From contig JPHH03000079.1 in NCBI GenBank assembly GCA_000750105.3, forward strand, positions 52,283-116,282: DNA of 64,000 nt, written 5' to 3'. The stretch's first letter is position 1. Every line of letters begins with the position of its first letter. Positions 11,335 through 22,500 of the stretch are shown one piece after another. The DNA comes from Tolypocladium sp. Sup5 PDA-1 (taxonomy: Eukaryota; Ascomycota; Sordariomycetes; Hypocreales; Ophiocordycipitaceae). The position numbers and the translations under genes are program-made. The notes beneath the pieces are model-generated. The model had not been told where the DNA came from. It searched no databases and saw nothing but the letters and a program-made list of their open reading frames with translations.

Positions 11335-11665
11335 CCCACCCATGTGCCGGCTCAAGGGAGGCCGCCCGTGCAAAGCCTACCTTGTGTAGCCAGATCTCGA
11401 GAGGCTACTATGCAGGCCTGTCGCGTAGAAGATATATGCCACTATAATGGCTGCTGGAAAGACAGCAGGCCTGCACTTTTGCTTGAGTGGTCAAGCAGAT
11501 TTATCCGACAAGGCCCGCGTATCCGGCGCCAATGACAATCACATCGTGGATTTCGTCCTGCAGCTGAGCGGGGTGCACCGAAGGCACCACAGCGCCAATT
11601 GTGGGAAGGCCTGGCTGGCGGCCCGCGGAGGGTGTCTAGGTGAAGCCATCCGTAGAGTAAACCAT
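11335..11665 (-). pseudogene. Flavin monoamine oxidase N-terminal relic
   Basis: From an ATG at 11665 the minus strand reads VYSTDGFT, a TAG, TPSAGRQPGLPTIGAVVP, then DVIVIGAGYAGL, the FAD-binding GxGxxG start of MAO-N-type flavin amine oxidases. About 100 nt of unrelated sequence follows, bounded by two copies of CAGGCCTGC. After it the family resumes as ASRDLATQGR, the end of the first FAD helix, and is then lost. The TAG replaces what is probably a Trp codon. The remaining 400 residues are absent, so this is a dead fragment. Its place beside the copper amine oxidase suggests an old amine-use locus. Confidence 0.6.
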
Positions 11666-12447
11666 GTTGTCGACGGTAGTTCTAGGCGTACGATAATTGT
11701 CAGTGTTTAGAAATTTTGGTAGGAAGCTTCAAGTATATTTCGTTGTAGAGCTCCGGTGTGTGGTCGCCTCCGGCTTTATGTCGAATAATAAGCTCGGAAC
11801 AGCGTTCAGGACCGTTTTCTACTTCGTACACCCGCCCGTTTAGTGACTTTATCCTAAGATCTGTCGGTTTGTAACATTATGGCTACGTACCTTCAGGTTC
11901 GGAAGACATTCCGGACGCGAGGACAAAATAGGAAATTTCATACGGTGCACACTAATTCAGTCCCACAACTAGGCTTAATTGGGGAGATGGGCAGCTCTTA
12001 CCGCTTCTGTTTTAGGTTCCGGCTCAACCCCTCAACCGCACAACGTGCTGCGCCGCTATCGCACTCTACAAAAGATAGCCGGAGTTCGGCTTTCCTCTCC
12101 ATGGCTCACAATCGGAACAGCAGAGCTAGGAGGTCGAGAGAGGCGCACCAGCTTATCAAGGCGATGGCTCTTGGCAAAGTTACGGAGTCCATTGCCCACC
12201 TTGGACTACACAACTCGCACGGGGGGGAACAAGGGGCCGAGGTTACGGACTAGGGGGCTTTGAGAAGTTGAGATAATGATCGCGGGAGGATCACCTCAGG
12301 CATTTTTGCCGTTCAATGACATCTCGGGGCGCAAATGATGCCAGCCACTTGGGGAGGGGGGAATAACAAATAATGAACAAAATAATGATATGATTCAAAC
12401 GCTCCACCACAGGTCACGGAGGCCGATCCGGCAATCCCTAGCCCGAC
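11666..12447. other. Intergenic, no gene recognised
   Basis: Open frames around 11879-12263 have no family marks. The stretch leads into the 5' region of the Zn2Cys6 gene. Confidence 0.4.
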
Positions 12448-12473
12448 AGCCCCGCGTTTTGCCACGCGGGGCT
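12448..12473. repeat. Perfect 9-bp inverted repeat upstream of the regulator gene
   Basis: Arms AGCCCCGCG (12448-12456) and CGCGGGGCT (12465-12473) flank an 8-nt spacer, exactly 99 bp before the ATG at 12573. In the transcript it could form a GC-rich 5'-leader hairpin; in DNA it could be a dyad operator. Both roles are inference. Confidence 0.5.
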
Positions 12474-12572
12474 ATTTCGTCTGTGACCGACATCCTCGTG
12501 GCCCGTGGGCGGGGCCTTCTTTACCATCATCCTGTCACCTGTGTTTGTCCTCTACCGTCCCTGTACCCTTTC

Positions 12573-14838
12573 ATGGCTTCGACGACTTCCGGTGCCGGTC
12601 AGTTCCTAGTCTTGGATGATCTGGCGATTCCCACCTCTCTGAAGAGACCCTGTAACAAGGTCAATCGCCGCCGGCCCCAAGGGAAGACTGGTGTGCCTGC
12701 GCGATCCAGGTCGGGATGTGTGACGTGCAGAGCCAAACATGTATGTCATGTGTCTCGGCCCTTGTGCCCCGAGGCCATAGAGATGTTCGGGAACTGACTT
12801 GAGCCAGACCAAATGCGATGAGACGAAGCCAGGATGCATTGTGTGTACTTCCAGGGGAGCCAAGTGCGGGGGGTATGGTCGCGACATCAGATGGTCAACC
12901 AAGCACGAAAAGCATGAGCGTCCAACCAAGGATCAGCCTTCGAGGCGGTCAAATGCCGGAAGTGTGAGTGCAAGTTCAACGAGGTCTGGAGTCCAAGGCC
13001 AATCGAACACCATGTCGGCAACTTCACCTTCAACCTCGATGCCCATTACCCCCGAGCCTGCATATGATGCCGGCGATATGGGCTGGGAAACGTACCAGCA
13101 GTTCATTTATGGCACAGGTCCTTCATCGCACCCCAGTTGGAACCATCAGTTCCATGGTCCCGTCGACAACACAGATTGGGAGAACTACAACCAACTTGGC
13201 CCACGATCGGGCTTCAGCATGCCGGTTTCGGAGGCTCAGAGTAGTCCAGAGGCTCGGAGTAGCCCAGCGGGTCCGACACCAACCTCGAACGCAGATGATC
13301 TTCTATCGGATGACTCTGCAAGTTTCTCTCTCTCTTCTGTTCGACGACAATTCGAGCCTTCCGCCATTCCGCCGACGCTCACACACGTTCCGTCATTGCT
13401 CATCAACTACTGGTTTCAAGATGTCTGCTCCGTATGGTCAGCATATGATTCCCACATCAACCTGAATCGCACAATAGCAACTGCACTCTGGCCCAACTCG
13501 GAAACCGTGTTGACCTGTCTTCAGGCAATGTCAGCCGCGTTCCTAGCGACAAAGATACCCTACATGAAGCAGACGTCAATATCCATGATGAAGAGTGCGA
13601 CGATGGCCATAAAGACGGAACTGGCAGTTGTCAAGCTTTGTCCACAGTTCGTCTCTATTCCCATGAGCCTCCTTTTTGCTCTCTTCTGTGTCGGCACTAC
13701 GATCTGCTGGCTCGATGCAGGTCAGCTGGGGGTTCCTTTCTTGCGAGAAGCCAAGGCTCTCTTGTGGCGCGTGAATCGGCAGAAACGAAGCCTTTGCGAA
13801 GAGGATCGCAAACTCTTGAAGTTTTTCAACAAGAGTTGGATCTACTGGGACATGCTTCTCGCAGTGGTTACCTACAATGATCCGCAGAACCGAGTAGACG
13901 AAATCGACGAAATCGAAGATCCCAGCGCCGACGATTCGCCCACTGCCGAGCCGGCCGAATACGATACCGACGAGGTACCACACCCTTGGACCGGCATCTC
14001 TACCACTGCTTCGCGACTCTTCACGCGAGCAATGAACCTATGCCGGAACTTCCGGCACAAACTCAAGCACCAAAAGGGAGTTACGGCACATGACCTCAGA
14101 ATTGCTCTGGGACAGATCGAGCAGGCAAAGGGCATTGAAGAGCAGCTACTGCAATTGGATTTTGAATCCGTGGAGAATTTGGGAGAAACCGGAGATGAGA
14201 ACACGCCATGTGAGCATCTTGTTACGGTCGGCGAGGCATACCGGCTAGCAGCCTTGTTGCACCTCTATCAGACCTTCCCAGACTTGGTTGCACTGCGCCT
14301 ACCAAGAGGACTTTCGGCGGAGAGGAATGGCCAGATGCCCTGGGACGACTGGATCATCCCCTTGAGTCTTCGTCTGGTCAAGATTCTAGAAAAGCTTCCT
14401 CTCGAGTCGGGTAGCAAGATGGTTCAACCGCTACTTTGCATCACGGCCAGCACCGGACTCAGACTCAACCAGCCAACGGCTCGTCCAAGTACCGACGCCT
14501 CGCTGCAGCAGGTTTCAGCCGCCATGGAAGCAACCAGCCCCGGCTCCGAGGAGGATTGTGACATCTCGGAATACATCAGTCGCCTCAGTCAAGTGCATCA
14601 GGTTGTCGATCACGATACCACACTGACCGAGTCGTGCCTGGAGGTTGGCAACGCCCGCCATTTCGTCTTGACGCGACTCAACATTTTGGAAACTGTTCTA
14701 CCGCCGAAGCCGATCATCATGGCGAAGAGTCTCGTGCAGGCTATCTGGCAAGCGTATGATGCTGAGCCGCCAGGTGCCAATTCAGTGCATTGGGTGGATA
14801 TTATGGAGAAGCAAGACTTGCGCTCGCTCTTTGGGTGA
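12573..14838 (+). CDS. Zn2Cys6 transcription factor (fungal-specific)
   Basis: Two exons (12573-12740 and 12808-14838) give 732 residues. The 67-nt intron falls inside the zinc cluster: CVTCRAKH joins TKCDETKPGC. The six ligands are Cys49, 52, 59, 66, 69 and 76 (C-x2-C-x6-C-x6-C-x2-C-x6-C). A Ser/Pro-rich linker (about 100-190) precedes a long helical region typical of C6 regulators, with an acidic patch near 430-450. It should bind CGG-type half-sites in the nucleus. It is the nearest regulator to the amine oxidase, transcribed in the same direction 1.4 kb downstream. A role in amine use is suggested only by position. Confidence 0.85.
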
Positions 14839-15303
14839 ACTTTCATTTTCATGTCGGGGTGGCCATCCCAACTGAGGATCCTACCCTAAACATAGAGTTG
14901 GGAGATGAAACGTCATACACAGGGCAGCCTCTGCCAAGCAGGGCCACCTCAATAGTACGAAAGGCCATTTGGAGCAGGACCTGACCTCTTCCATCGCCTT
15001 TTAAGAAAACACCCTTGAGTGCGTGAGGGTCGCTCGTATGGCAGGCTGGCGGACGTCTTCGTTGTGATCCTTTTGGTCATATCCTCGTTCGAACTCCACG
15101 CGATGTTGAGTAATAAGCGGTTCAATGTAATCATACAGCTGAAGCGCACGTCGGATCACATTTCGTCGTGTTAACAGATGCAACTTGGGTTGTCTAAGAT
15201 GTAAATCATATTGCTAACCAACGCCAGTCGTATCTACATCAATGTATGTGTATGTCATGCCACGTCCAGCCACAGCTTGAACCTCCTCGCATCATCTAAA
15301 AGC
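14839..15303. other. Convergent intergenic region
   Basis: This lies between the 3' ends of the regulator and the sugar transporter. A 60-codon minus-strand frame (15001-15183) is smooth and charged but has no family match that I recognise. Nothing else is seen. Confidence 0.4.
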
Positions 15304-17110
15304 CTACACATGCTCCTGATGCAGCGGCTCGTCACTTCTCACCTTCTTCCTCCCCTCCCTCTCCGTCTCCCCGCTCAGCGCCCCCTCCTCGCTCTCCGCC
15401 TCCGCCGCCGTCTCCAGATCCACGCCGGCCTTCCTCCTGATGCTCGCCATCTGCTCCGCCGACGGCGGCACCCAACTCGTGCTCTTCCACGGCGTCACGC
15501 GCTCCAGGTACATGGTGTCAATCTCCTCGAGCGTGCGGCCCTGGCCCTCGACGACGAAAAAGTACACCAGCCACACCGCCGCGAAGTTGCACCCCGCGAA
15601 GACGTAGCCGTAGCGGAAGTCGATGGCCTTGAAGATGAAGGGCGAGAAGAAGCCGATGAGGAAGTTCCAGATCCAGTTGCTCGCCGTGCCCAGCGCCATG
15701 CCCTTGGCGCGGTACCGCGACGGGAACAGCTCCGCCTGGATGGTCCAGATCATGGGGCCCCAGGTCGTCGCGAAGCCGAGGATGAAGAGGGACGCGAAGA
15801 CGATGAGCACGATGCCCGGCGTCGGCGTCGCCGCCGGGTTGTCCACGTCTAGCTGGAAGTGGCCCACGGAGGCAAAGATCATCAGGCAGATGAACATCCA
15901 CACCGAGCCCACCATGAGCGACTTGCGCCGCCCGTAGTGCTCGACCAGGTATAAGCCGATGAAGGTGACGGCGAAGTTGATGGTGTTGAGGATGATCTGC
16001 GTGATGAAGCTGTCGATCTGCACCGAGCGGAAGATGGTCGTGCCGTAGTAGAAGAAGTAGTTGGCGCCCGTCAGCTGCTGGAACATCTGCAGCGCGACCC
16101 CGAGCGCGATCCGGTACGCCATCCGGGGGGCCCGCCACATGCCCACAAACTCGGCCACGGGGCCCTTCTTGACCTTGTCCTCGGCGCGCAGCTTGCCCTC
16201 GATCTCCTCAATCTGCGTGTGCACGGCCCAGTGCCGCTCCGTCGCGCCGTACACCCGGCACAGCGTGGCCTTGGCCGCCTCGGCGCGGCCCCGGCGGTAG
16301 TCGAAGCGCGGCGTCTCGGGGAACGCCAGGATGCCGAAGCCCAGCACGATGGTCCACACCCAGCCGAGCCCGATGACGATGCGCCAGCTCGCCGAGCTGT
16401 CGGTCAGGTGCGTCACGGTGCCGTAGTTGAAGCACGCGGCGAGGAAGATGCCCATGGTGATGAAGAGCTGGTACGCGCACACCATGGCGCCGCGGATCCA
16501 GGGCGGCGCCGTCTCGGCCTGGTACATGGGCACGATCAGAGACAGGCCGCCAACGCCGAGCCCTGCGATGAGCCGCCCGATCATGACCTGGTACCAGGCG
16601 TGCTCGGCGGCGATCTGCACGACGAAGCCGACGGAGGTGACGGCGCACCACAGCGAGATGCTGGCGCGGCGGCCGATGCGGTCCGCGATGGGCGCGCCGG
16701 TCAGGGCGCCGATGAGCGTGCCGATGGAGAGCAGCGCGACGATGAGGCCCGAGCGCACGGTGGAAAAGTACTTGGCGCCCTGGTCGTTGGTCTGGCCGAA
16801 GCGGTCGAGGAAATCGGGCATCTCGAGGAAGCCGGAGATCTGGCCCGTGTCGTAGCCGAAGCTGCACACTTCGTCAGCACGGCACTCACAGACTGAACCA
16901 GGATAGAAGTCTGGCAACTTGTATGGTGTTCACTTACATCAGTCCGCCCATGGACACGAGCGCGCCCATGGCCAGCGACCGCCCCGTCAGGCGCGGCAGC
17001 GGCGAATAGTCAAGCCCGGCGAGCGACCCGCGCACCTCCTCCGGCCGGCGCTTCTCTGACGACGGGTCATGCTGGTCGAAGCGTACGGTCATGAAGCCGC
17101 TCTTCTTCAT
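15304..17110 (-). CDS. MFS sugar (hexose) transporter
   Basis: Exons 16938-17110 and 15304-16861 give 576 residues; the 76-nt intron joins the I codon of IFGYDTGQISGF in TM1. Sugar-porter marks are all present: RIGRRASI and HYGRRKSL (the two loop 2/8 signatures), FPETPRFDYRRGR after TM6, QQLTGANYFFYYGTTIF in TM7, and GRTLEEIDTMY after TM12. This pattern is that of fungal glucose/hexose transporters of the Rco3/Hxt group, which carry sugar across the plasma membrane with 12 helices. The substrate is not settled by sequence. The cytosolic N-terminal arm is about 50 residues. The coding strand is very GC-rich at third positions, which creates long antisense open frames. Confidence 0.9.
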
Positions 17111-17287
17111 GGTGGGCGGCTGCGTGGTGCCGAGACACCGGTCTCCAAGAACAATGGGAAAGTATGAGATTGTGTGAGAGGTTGAGATGCGATGGCCAAT
17201 ATGGGACAGGGGGTGTAAGTGGGGTGACGAATATTGTTTCTACAGGCAAGGAAACACGACGAGGAGCGCGGCTGCAGGGCAGGGGAA

Positions 17288-17293
17288 TATATA
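17288..17293 (-). promoter_or_regulatory. TATA box of the sugar transporter gene
   Basis: TATATA lies about 178 bp upstream of the ATG at 17110 on the minus strand, within a transcript-facing CT-rich flank. The spacing fits a fungal core promoter; the transcription start is unknown. Confidence 0.45.
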
Positions 17294-18003
17294 GGCACTC
17301 TGTACGAAGTAGTCCGTACGCATTGAACAAGATTACCCGACTTACATCGTCATAGCCGATGACGGGATGGCGCAGGCACCGACTTTAGCCTCCCGCACCT
17401 CCGGACAACATCCATGATCGAGCCCGAGCCCCATCGCCCAAACGCCGGGGTCTCCAGAACTCACCAGAGCACCACATCGACATCGGTCCGTTTCCCCCTG
17501 GGGAGCAACAGAGGAGCAGCAGACACTAGTGGGCCGGGGCCACGAAGCCACTGATGGATCGTGGAAGCACGTCGCGGTGGACCCGTGCGAACGGGGGCCC
17601 GGCGCGTCCGGCAGACGGGGAATGACGTTGTCGCCGTGGAGGCGCCGAGCCGGGATCCACCGGACCACGATGGTTTTTACGATGGAGTCATGGACTGTCC
17701 GTTTCGATTACTCGTCCGGTTGAGCCGGTGCCGTCAACGGAATTGTTAAAAAAAACCGCTCACGTCACAGGACCAGGTCACCGGTAGGAAAAGAAGAACA
17801 TCCCACGGCCAAGGGGAGCTTTTGTCGCTGCAGTGGCCTGACCGGGATGTCACACGAGTCACGACGCCCCCGGCCGGTGGGTGAGCCGTCTCGAAAAAGG
17901 TTGCGCAAGACATGCAGCCTCATATCCCTCAACCGAACAGAAATACTTCGTAGGTTAGGTATTAGAATGGGATATGAAAGCAGTCTTGAGTGTTATAAAG
18001 AGC
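17294..18003. other. Upstream region of the transporter
   Basis: About 0.7 kb, GC-rich, without a convincing gene. Overlapping frames of 60-108 codons on both strands look like composition effects. Confidence 0.4.
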
Positions 18004-18013
18004 AAAAAAAAAA
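18004..18013 (-). terminator. Pol III oligo-T terminator of tRNA-Thr
   Basis: Ten T residues on the minus strand begin directly after the last acceptor base, well beyond the 4-6 T normally needed for RNA polymerase III to stop. Confidence 0.85.
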
Positions 18014-18086
18014 GCCTCTACACAGATTTGAACTATGGACCTTTGTGTTACAAGCACAACGCTCTAAACCCCTGAGCTACAGAGGC
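18014..18086 (-). tRNA. tRNA-Thr (anticodon UGU)
   Basis: The 73-nt minus-strand sequence folds as a full cloverleaf. The acceptor stem is GCCTCTG/TAGAGGC with one G-T pair. The D arm is GCTC..GAGC with GG in the loop, the anticodon stem is TTGTG/CACAA with loop CTTGTAA, and the T arm is CATAG-TTCAAAT-CTGTG. The anticodon TGT reads ACA (Thr). There is no intron. A run of ten T (plus-strand A at 18004-18013) follows at once as the Pol III terminator. Confidence 0.93.
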
Positions 18087-18321
18087 TAGTGTGGGTTTTG
18101 GCTCTTTAAAAGGATCTTATAAACGTATGACCGCCCGAACTCCACACCACCCAATCACAACGTGTTTTAGCCAGCATGCGCCCCAAGGAATAGCGATTTA
18201 AAAAAAGGAGCTTTGTAACTTGTGAATTGTCGATGGTTTTGCCAAAGCTTTTATTATCTCATTTTCTTTGTTGCTGGTCTGTCGACGGTGTCGTCGCCGA
18301 ATATCTCACAGCGACAATCCC

Positions 18322-18585
18322 TCAACAATTTATCACAGAAAGAGTTCGCAACCAATAAGTTACAAGCTTCTTGCCTCTAACCTCGGTTGCCTGGGGGTAC
18401 AGTTCAAATCTGGTTCCTTCCAAATCCTTCCCCACGACCCTAAATGCCAGTCGTCGAACAAGATGGCTGAGTAGTGTATTAATAATGAATGCGTTTGGAT
18501 GAGTTGAACTCTCGTCAGAGAACTCAACGAAAATGTCGACTTGGTTGTCTTTGATTCGCTTGCCGAACTCCAAGTTGAACTCCAT
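18322..18585 (-). CDS. Small hypothetical protein (doubtful)
   Basis: An 87-residue open frame starts MEFNLEFGKRIKDNQV and has a mixed, globular-looking composition (VDIFVEFSDESS, LVRRLAFRVVGKDLEG). I recognise no family, signal peptide or partner. Another frame of 81 codons lies directly upstream and ends nine bases before this one begins, so the two could be remnants of one gene split by a stop. It is listed only because its composition is better than that of neighbouring random frames. Confidence 0.22.
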   Translation of the reverse strand: MEFNLEFGKRIKDNQVDIFVEFSDESSTHPNAFIINTLLSHLVRRLAFRVVGKDLEGTRFELYPQATEVRGKKLVTYWLRTLSVINC

Positions 18586-19566
18586 TGCGTCAATTACAAC
18601 TCTGTTTTGGGCGTATTTGTCAACAGCATATCTGCAGGGTTTTCCTTGAAATTTGTCGCTCTTGCGTGCTCAAGAATTGACCTTAGGCTTCTAGTCGACT
18701 CGGTTAGTCCACGTCCTTGAAATATTCTGGCGTTGTTGGAAGATCTTCCAGACCCAGAGCAGAGCCACCTCGCTTCTCGATAGAACTCTGGATCACGACG
18801 GTCCGGAGGACTACGCCGCCCTCGATGCGGAAAGGGCAAATGTCCTGGGCTTGTGAGGTCAGCGGCAAATTTTATGACCTCGCATAACGACGTGACGGAA
18901 CCAGTGTTCAGCGAGTTAGGTACGGAATAGCCTCGAGGAAATCCAAGACACCGGATAAGAAGATACTGCTTTTCGGAATGTCTTGTGGTGAAAACGGTGT
19001 ACCACCTCCGGTGGATGTTAATATCATTTGTGTGACATCACCGAAGACAGGTGTCGCAACTAGCCCGACGTGGCGTGGATTCCATCTTGGATTTGGTGCC
19101 TGTTCTCCCGTGCTGTAGTCACTTGGTGGTCAAATCAAAGAGAATGTATATTGCCTCCTACTCATAGACAGCAGATGAACACAGATACGCATGCTTCAGC
19201 CTGGAAGCGTGAGCCGCAACTCCAAAATCCTAACCCCAACGCCAGAATCTACGAGTCAACCGTCACTGTCCAGTCGTCACTGTCCAGTCACCAACGGCAA
19301 CAGCCTTTCGTAATTTCTCTCTTCTCCGCTGTATTGATGTTGTCTAATCTGCCGTAGCTATGCAATAAATGCTAAAATACCCTACCCTGCTCAAAAGCAA
19401 TGCCACAAACGCTCGCCTCCCCGTGCACACCCGTCTACTGCAGAACCCTGTGCGCCGCACGCCAGTCGAGTCTATGCCTGTCTATCCATTCCGACGCTCC
19501 GTCTACTCCAAGTCGTCCCGTTCGTAATCTGCCAACGCCCGAGAGGATTCCCTCCTAGATGCGCCC
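18586..19566. other. Intergenic, no gene recognised
   Basis: This lies between the doubtful small frame and the 3' end of the trehalose phosphatase gene. A short direct repeat (gtcactgtccagtc, twice near 19262-19290) is the only structure noted. Confidence 0.4.
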
Positions 19567-22500
19567 TCACGTCTCCCCCGCGGGGATCTGGCCCTCGACC
19601 GAGCTCAGCGCAGCGAGGTTGACCTGCCCCATCCGCTCCGAGCCTCCCGGCCCCTCGGCGCCCGCGAGCAGCGCGACGCACTCAATCACGTCCTCGGGCT
19701 CGAGGAGGTGCCACTTGGCTAGCGTCACCTTGGTGCTCGCGCCGACAGTGACGGTAAAGACGTGGTCCGCCTTTAATACCGGCCCGGATGCGCCGTTGAG
19801 GCTGCGGAACATGTCCTCGTCGGTGAAGTCGTCGCCCATGCACAGTGCAAACTCGACCTTGCCCGGGTTCGGGTCCTGCTCCGTCGGCGCCGCATTGGGG
19901 TTGTGGTACGTCGCGATGAGGCGCTTGGCAATCTCGCCCTTGTTGATAAAGGTCGGCCGCACTTCGATGTTGGCCTTGCCCGGCATCACCTCGACGTCCC
20001 ACTTGCTGCCGACGCCCGCCTCGAGCTCTTTGTGGCACTCGCGTGACATGTGTACGCCTTGCTCGGGATCGGCGAGGCGGTAGTGCCAGGTCAGCGCGCA
20101 GCGCTTGCGTTCAATAAACGACCCTGCAGACATCAGCGACACGTTCTACACTATAGCACTCAAAACGGCGGACTTACCTGGCACCCTGTCCGTGTACTTT
20201 TGAAACACGTCCATGACCTCTGCCTGCCACCCCATGTCAAACTTTTCCGCCAGATTCACCCAGTCCTCCGACCCAGGGTCCCTCATGAAGCTGCCGTGCT
20301 CAGCCGAGAAGCCCAGCTGCGAGATGTGGCCCAAGTGCTGCTTGAGGAACTCCTGGTCCCGCCCCGAGATGATCCAGACGGCATTCCTGGGGTCGGCCGC
20401 CAGCAGCTTCAGGGAGTGAATGATGCGCTCCGAGGGGATGGCGGCGCTGGGCTCGCGCACAATCGGCGTCAGCGTGCCGTCGTAGTCAAACATGAAGAGC
20501 CGCTTGCCGGCCGATCGGTACTGCGACAGCAGGGTGGCGCGGTCGAGCAGCGGCGTCGCGTTGGCCGTGTTTGCATCGCCCAGGACGTTGTACACCTTGC
20601 GGATAAACTTGTTGATCCACGACTGCACGTTGTGCGTCGTGACGTGTTGGAACAGGCTCTGCTGCATAATGGTGCGCTGCTCGTCAGACATGGTCAGCGC
20701 GCAGTTGATCTTCTCGGCGACGCCGCTCAAGTCCCAGGGGTTGATGTGGATGGCGTCGCTCAGGCTGCCCGCTGTCCCGCTAAACTCGGAGAGAATAAGC
20801 GGCCCGTGGCCCTGCTTCTGGCAGACAATGTACTCGAGGCTGGTAGTGTTCATGCCGTCGCGGACCGACGTGATGAGGCCAATGTCGCCGGCGCGCAGCA
20901 GGGCAAAGTACTCGTCCTGGTTCAGGTACTGCGGGTAGTGCTGCACGGGCGAGAAGCCCAGGCTGCCGTACTGGCCGTTGATCTTCATGACCAGTTCGTT
21001 GACGCGGCTGCCAATCTTGTTCTCGGGGTCATCTCTCTCGGCGTCGACGCTCGTGGGGGACGTGACCTGGATGAGAACGACCTTTTCGCGCCACTCTGGG
21101 TACATCTCCAGGAAGCGCTCAAACGCCTGCAGCTTCTGCGCCACGCCCCTGACGCTGTCGAGCCGGTCGCGGCCGACGATGATCTTCTTGCCCTCGTACA
21201 TCTTGCGCAGGGCATCGTACTTTTCGTTGACGGAATCGGCCCAGGCAAACTTCTCCACCTTGGTGGCGTCGATACCGATGGGGAAGACGCCGACCTGGAC
21301 CCGGGTACCGTAGGCGTCGATGCCGAGGGTGTCGGAGGGGAAGCCCAGGATGCGGGTGCAGCAGCTCAGGAAGTGGCGCGAGTAGCTGTAGGACTGGAAG
21401 CCGACGAGGTTGGCGCCCAGCACGCCCTCGAGGACCTCCTTGCGACGCGGCAGACAGCGCAGGAACTCGCTACTAGGGAAGGGGGAGTGCAGGAAGAAGG
21501 AAATGTACATGTTGGGGATGCGCTGGCGCAGCATGCTGGGCAGCAGCATCAGGTAGTAGTCGTGGACGACGACGATGTCGCCGGGCTTGTAGGCCTCGAT
21601 GATCTTGTTGGCAAACTTTTGGTTCATGCGGTAGTAGTCGGCCCACTGGACGCGCTCCTTGCGGCCGTCGGTGGGCTCGTGTTGCTTGTAGTGGAAGAGG
21701 GTGTAGAGGTCGTGCTGCGCGTACTTGCGCCAGCGGGCCTGGTCGCGCAGCATGATGGCGCCGTCGTCGGCGGCCTCGGCGTCGTCGGCGAGCCACACGG
21801 GGATGGTGCGGATGGTCTTGCTGTGGGAGAGCTGGTACTCGAGGCGCGTCTGGTCGTCCTTTGAGATCCACAGGCCGTCGAGGGGGGGCGGCGTGAGCAG
21901 CCGGGTGTTGGCGTCGACGGGGACGGGCGCGGAGAGGGCGTTTAGGGACGAGGCGCCGAGGGTGGTCGCGACCCCCGGGGAGTCCGGCACCGCGGCAGAG
22001 GCATGTTGGGGGTGCTCGATCTCGCCGGTCCAGGCGACGACGGTGTGGTTCCAGGGGGTGGCGTCGGAGGAGAGGTAGGCGAAGGAGTCGGAGAGGGCCG
22101 ACTGGCCGCGGCGGGGTTTGAGGTCCTGGGGATGTCAGCATTGGAGATGTCCCCGGGAGCGAGGCTTCGCGGACTCACCCAGTCGGCGCCCTTGTGGTAG
22201 GTCAGGGCGTGGGGGATGTTGAAGGTGGCCGAGATGATGTTGCCGCTGAGGGCCAGGTCGGGGTTGGCGGCGCGAATCTCGGTGAGCGACTCGCGGCGCG
22301 CCATTGCTCCGGTGCGTCGCAGCGTGCGGTGCGAGGCAGAGGCGGAGGCGGAGGCGGAGGCAGAGGCAGAGGCAGAAGTAGGCGTAGAGGCGCGGTTGTT
22401 GTAAGGGGGAGCCCGGGCGCTCGAGATGTCGCCGTCGAGGTCCCTGTGGGTGAGGGGTATGACGATGCTGGGGTCCACCCGCGGCAGAAAGTAGCTGCTA

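Noticed and set aside
16219..16896. Long plus-strand frames opposite the sugar transporter
   Set aside because: Arg/Ala/Asp-rich translation with no motif; a shadow of the GC-rich transporter coding strand.
20050..21864. 604-codon plus-strand open frame
   Set aside because: It is antisense to the trehalose phosphatase gene and arises from GC-biased third positions; it has no domain.
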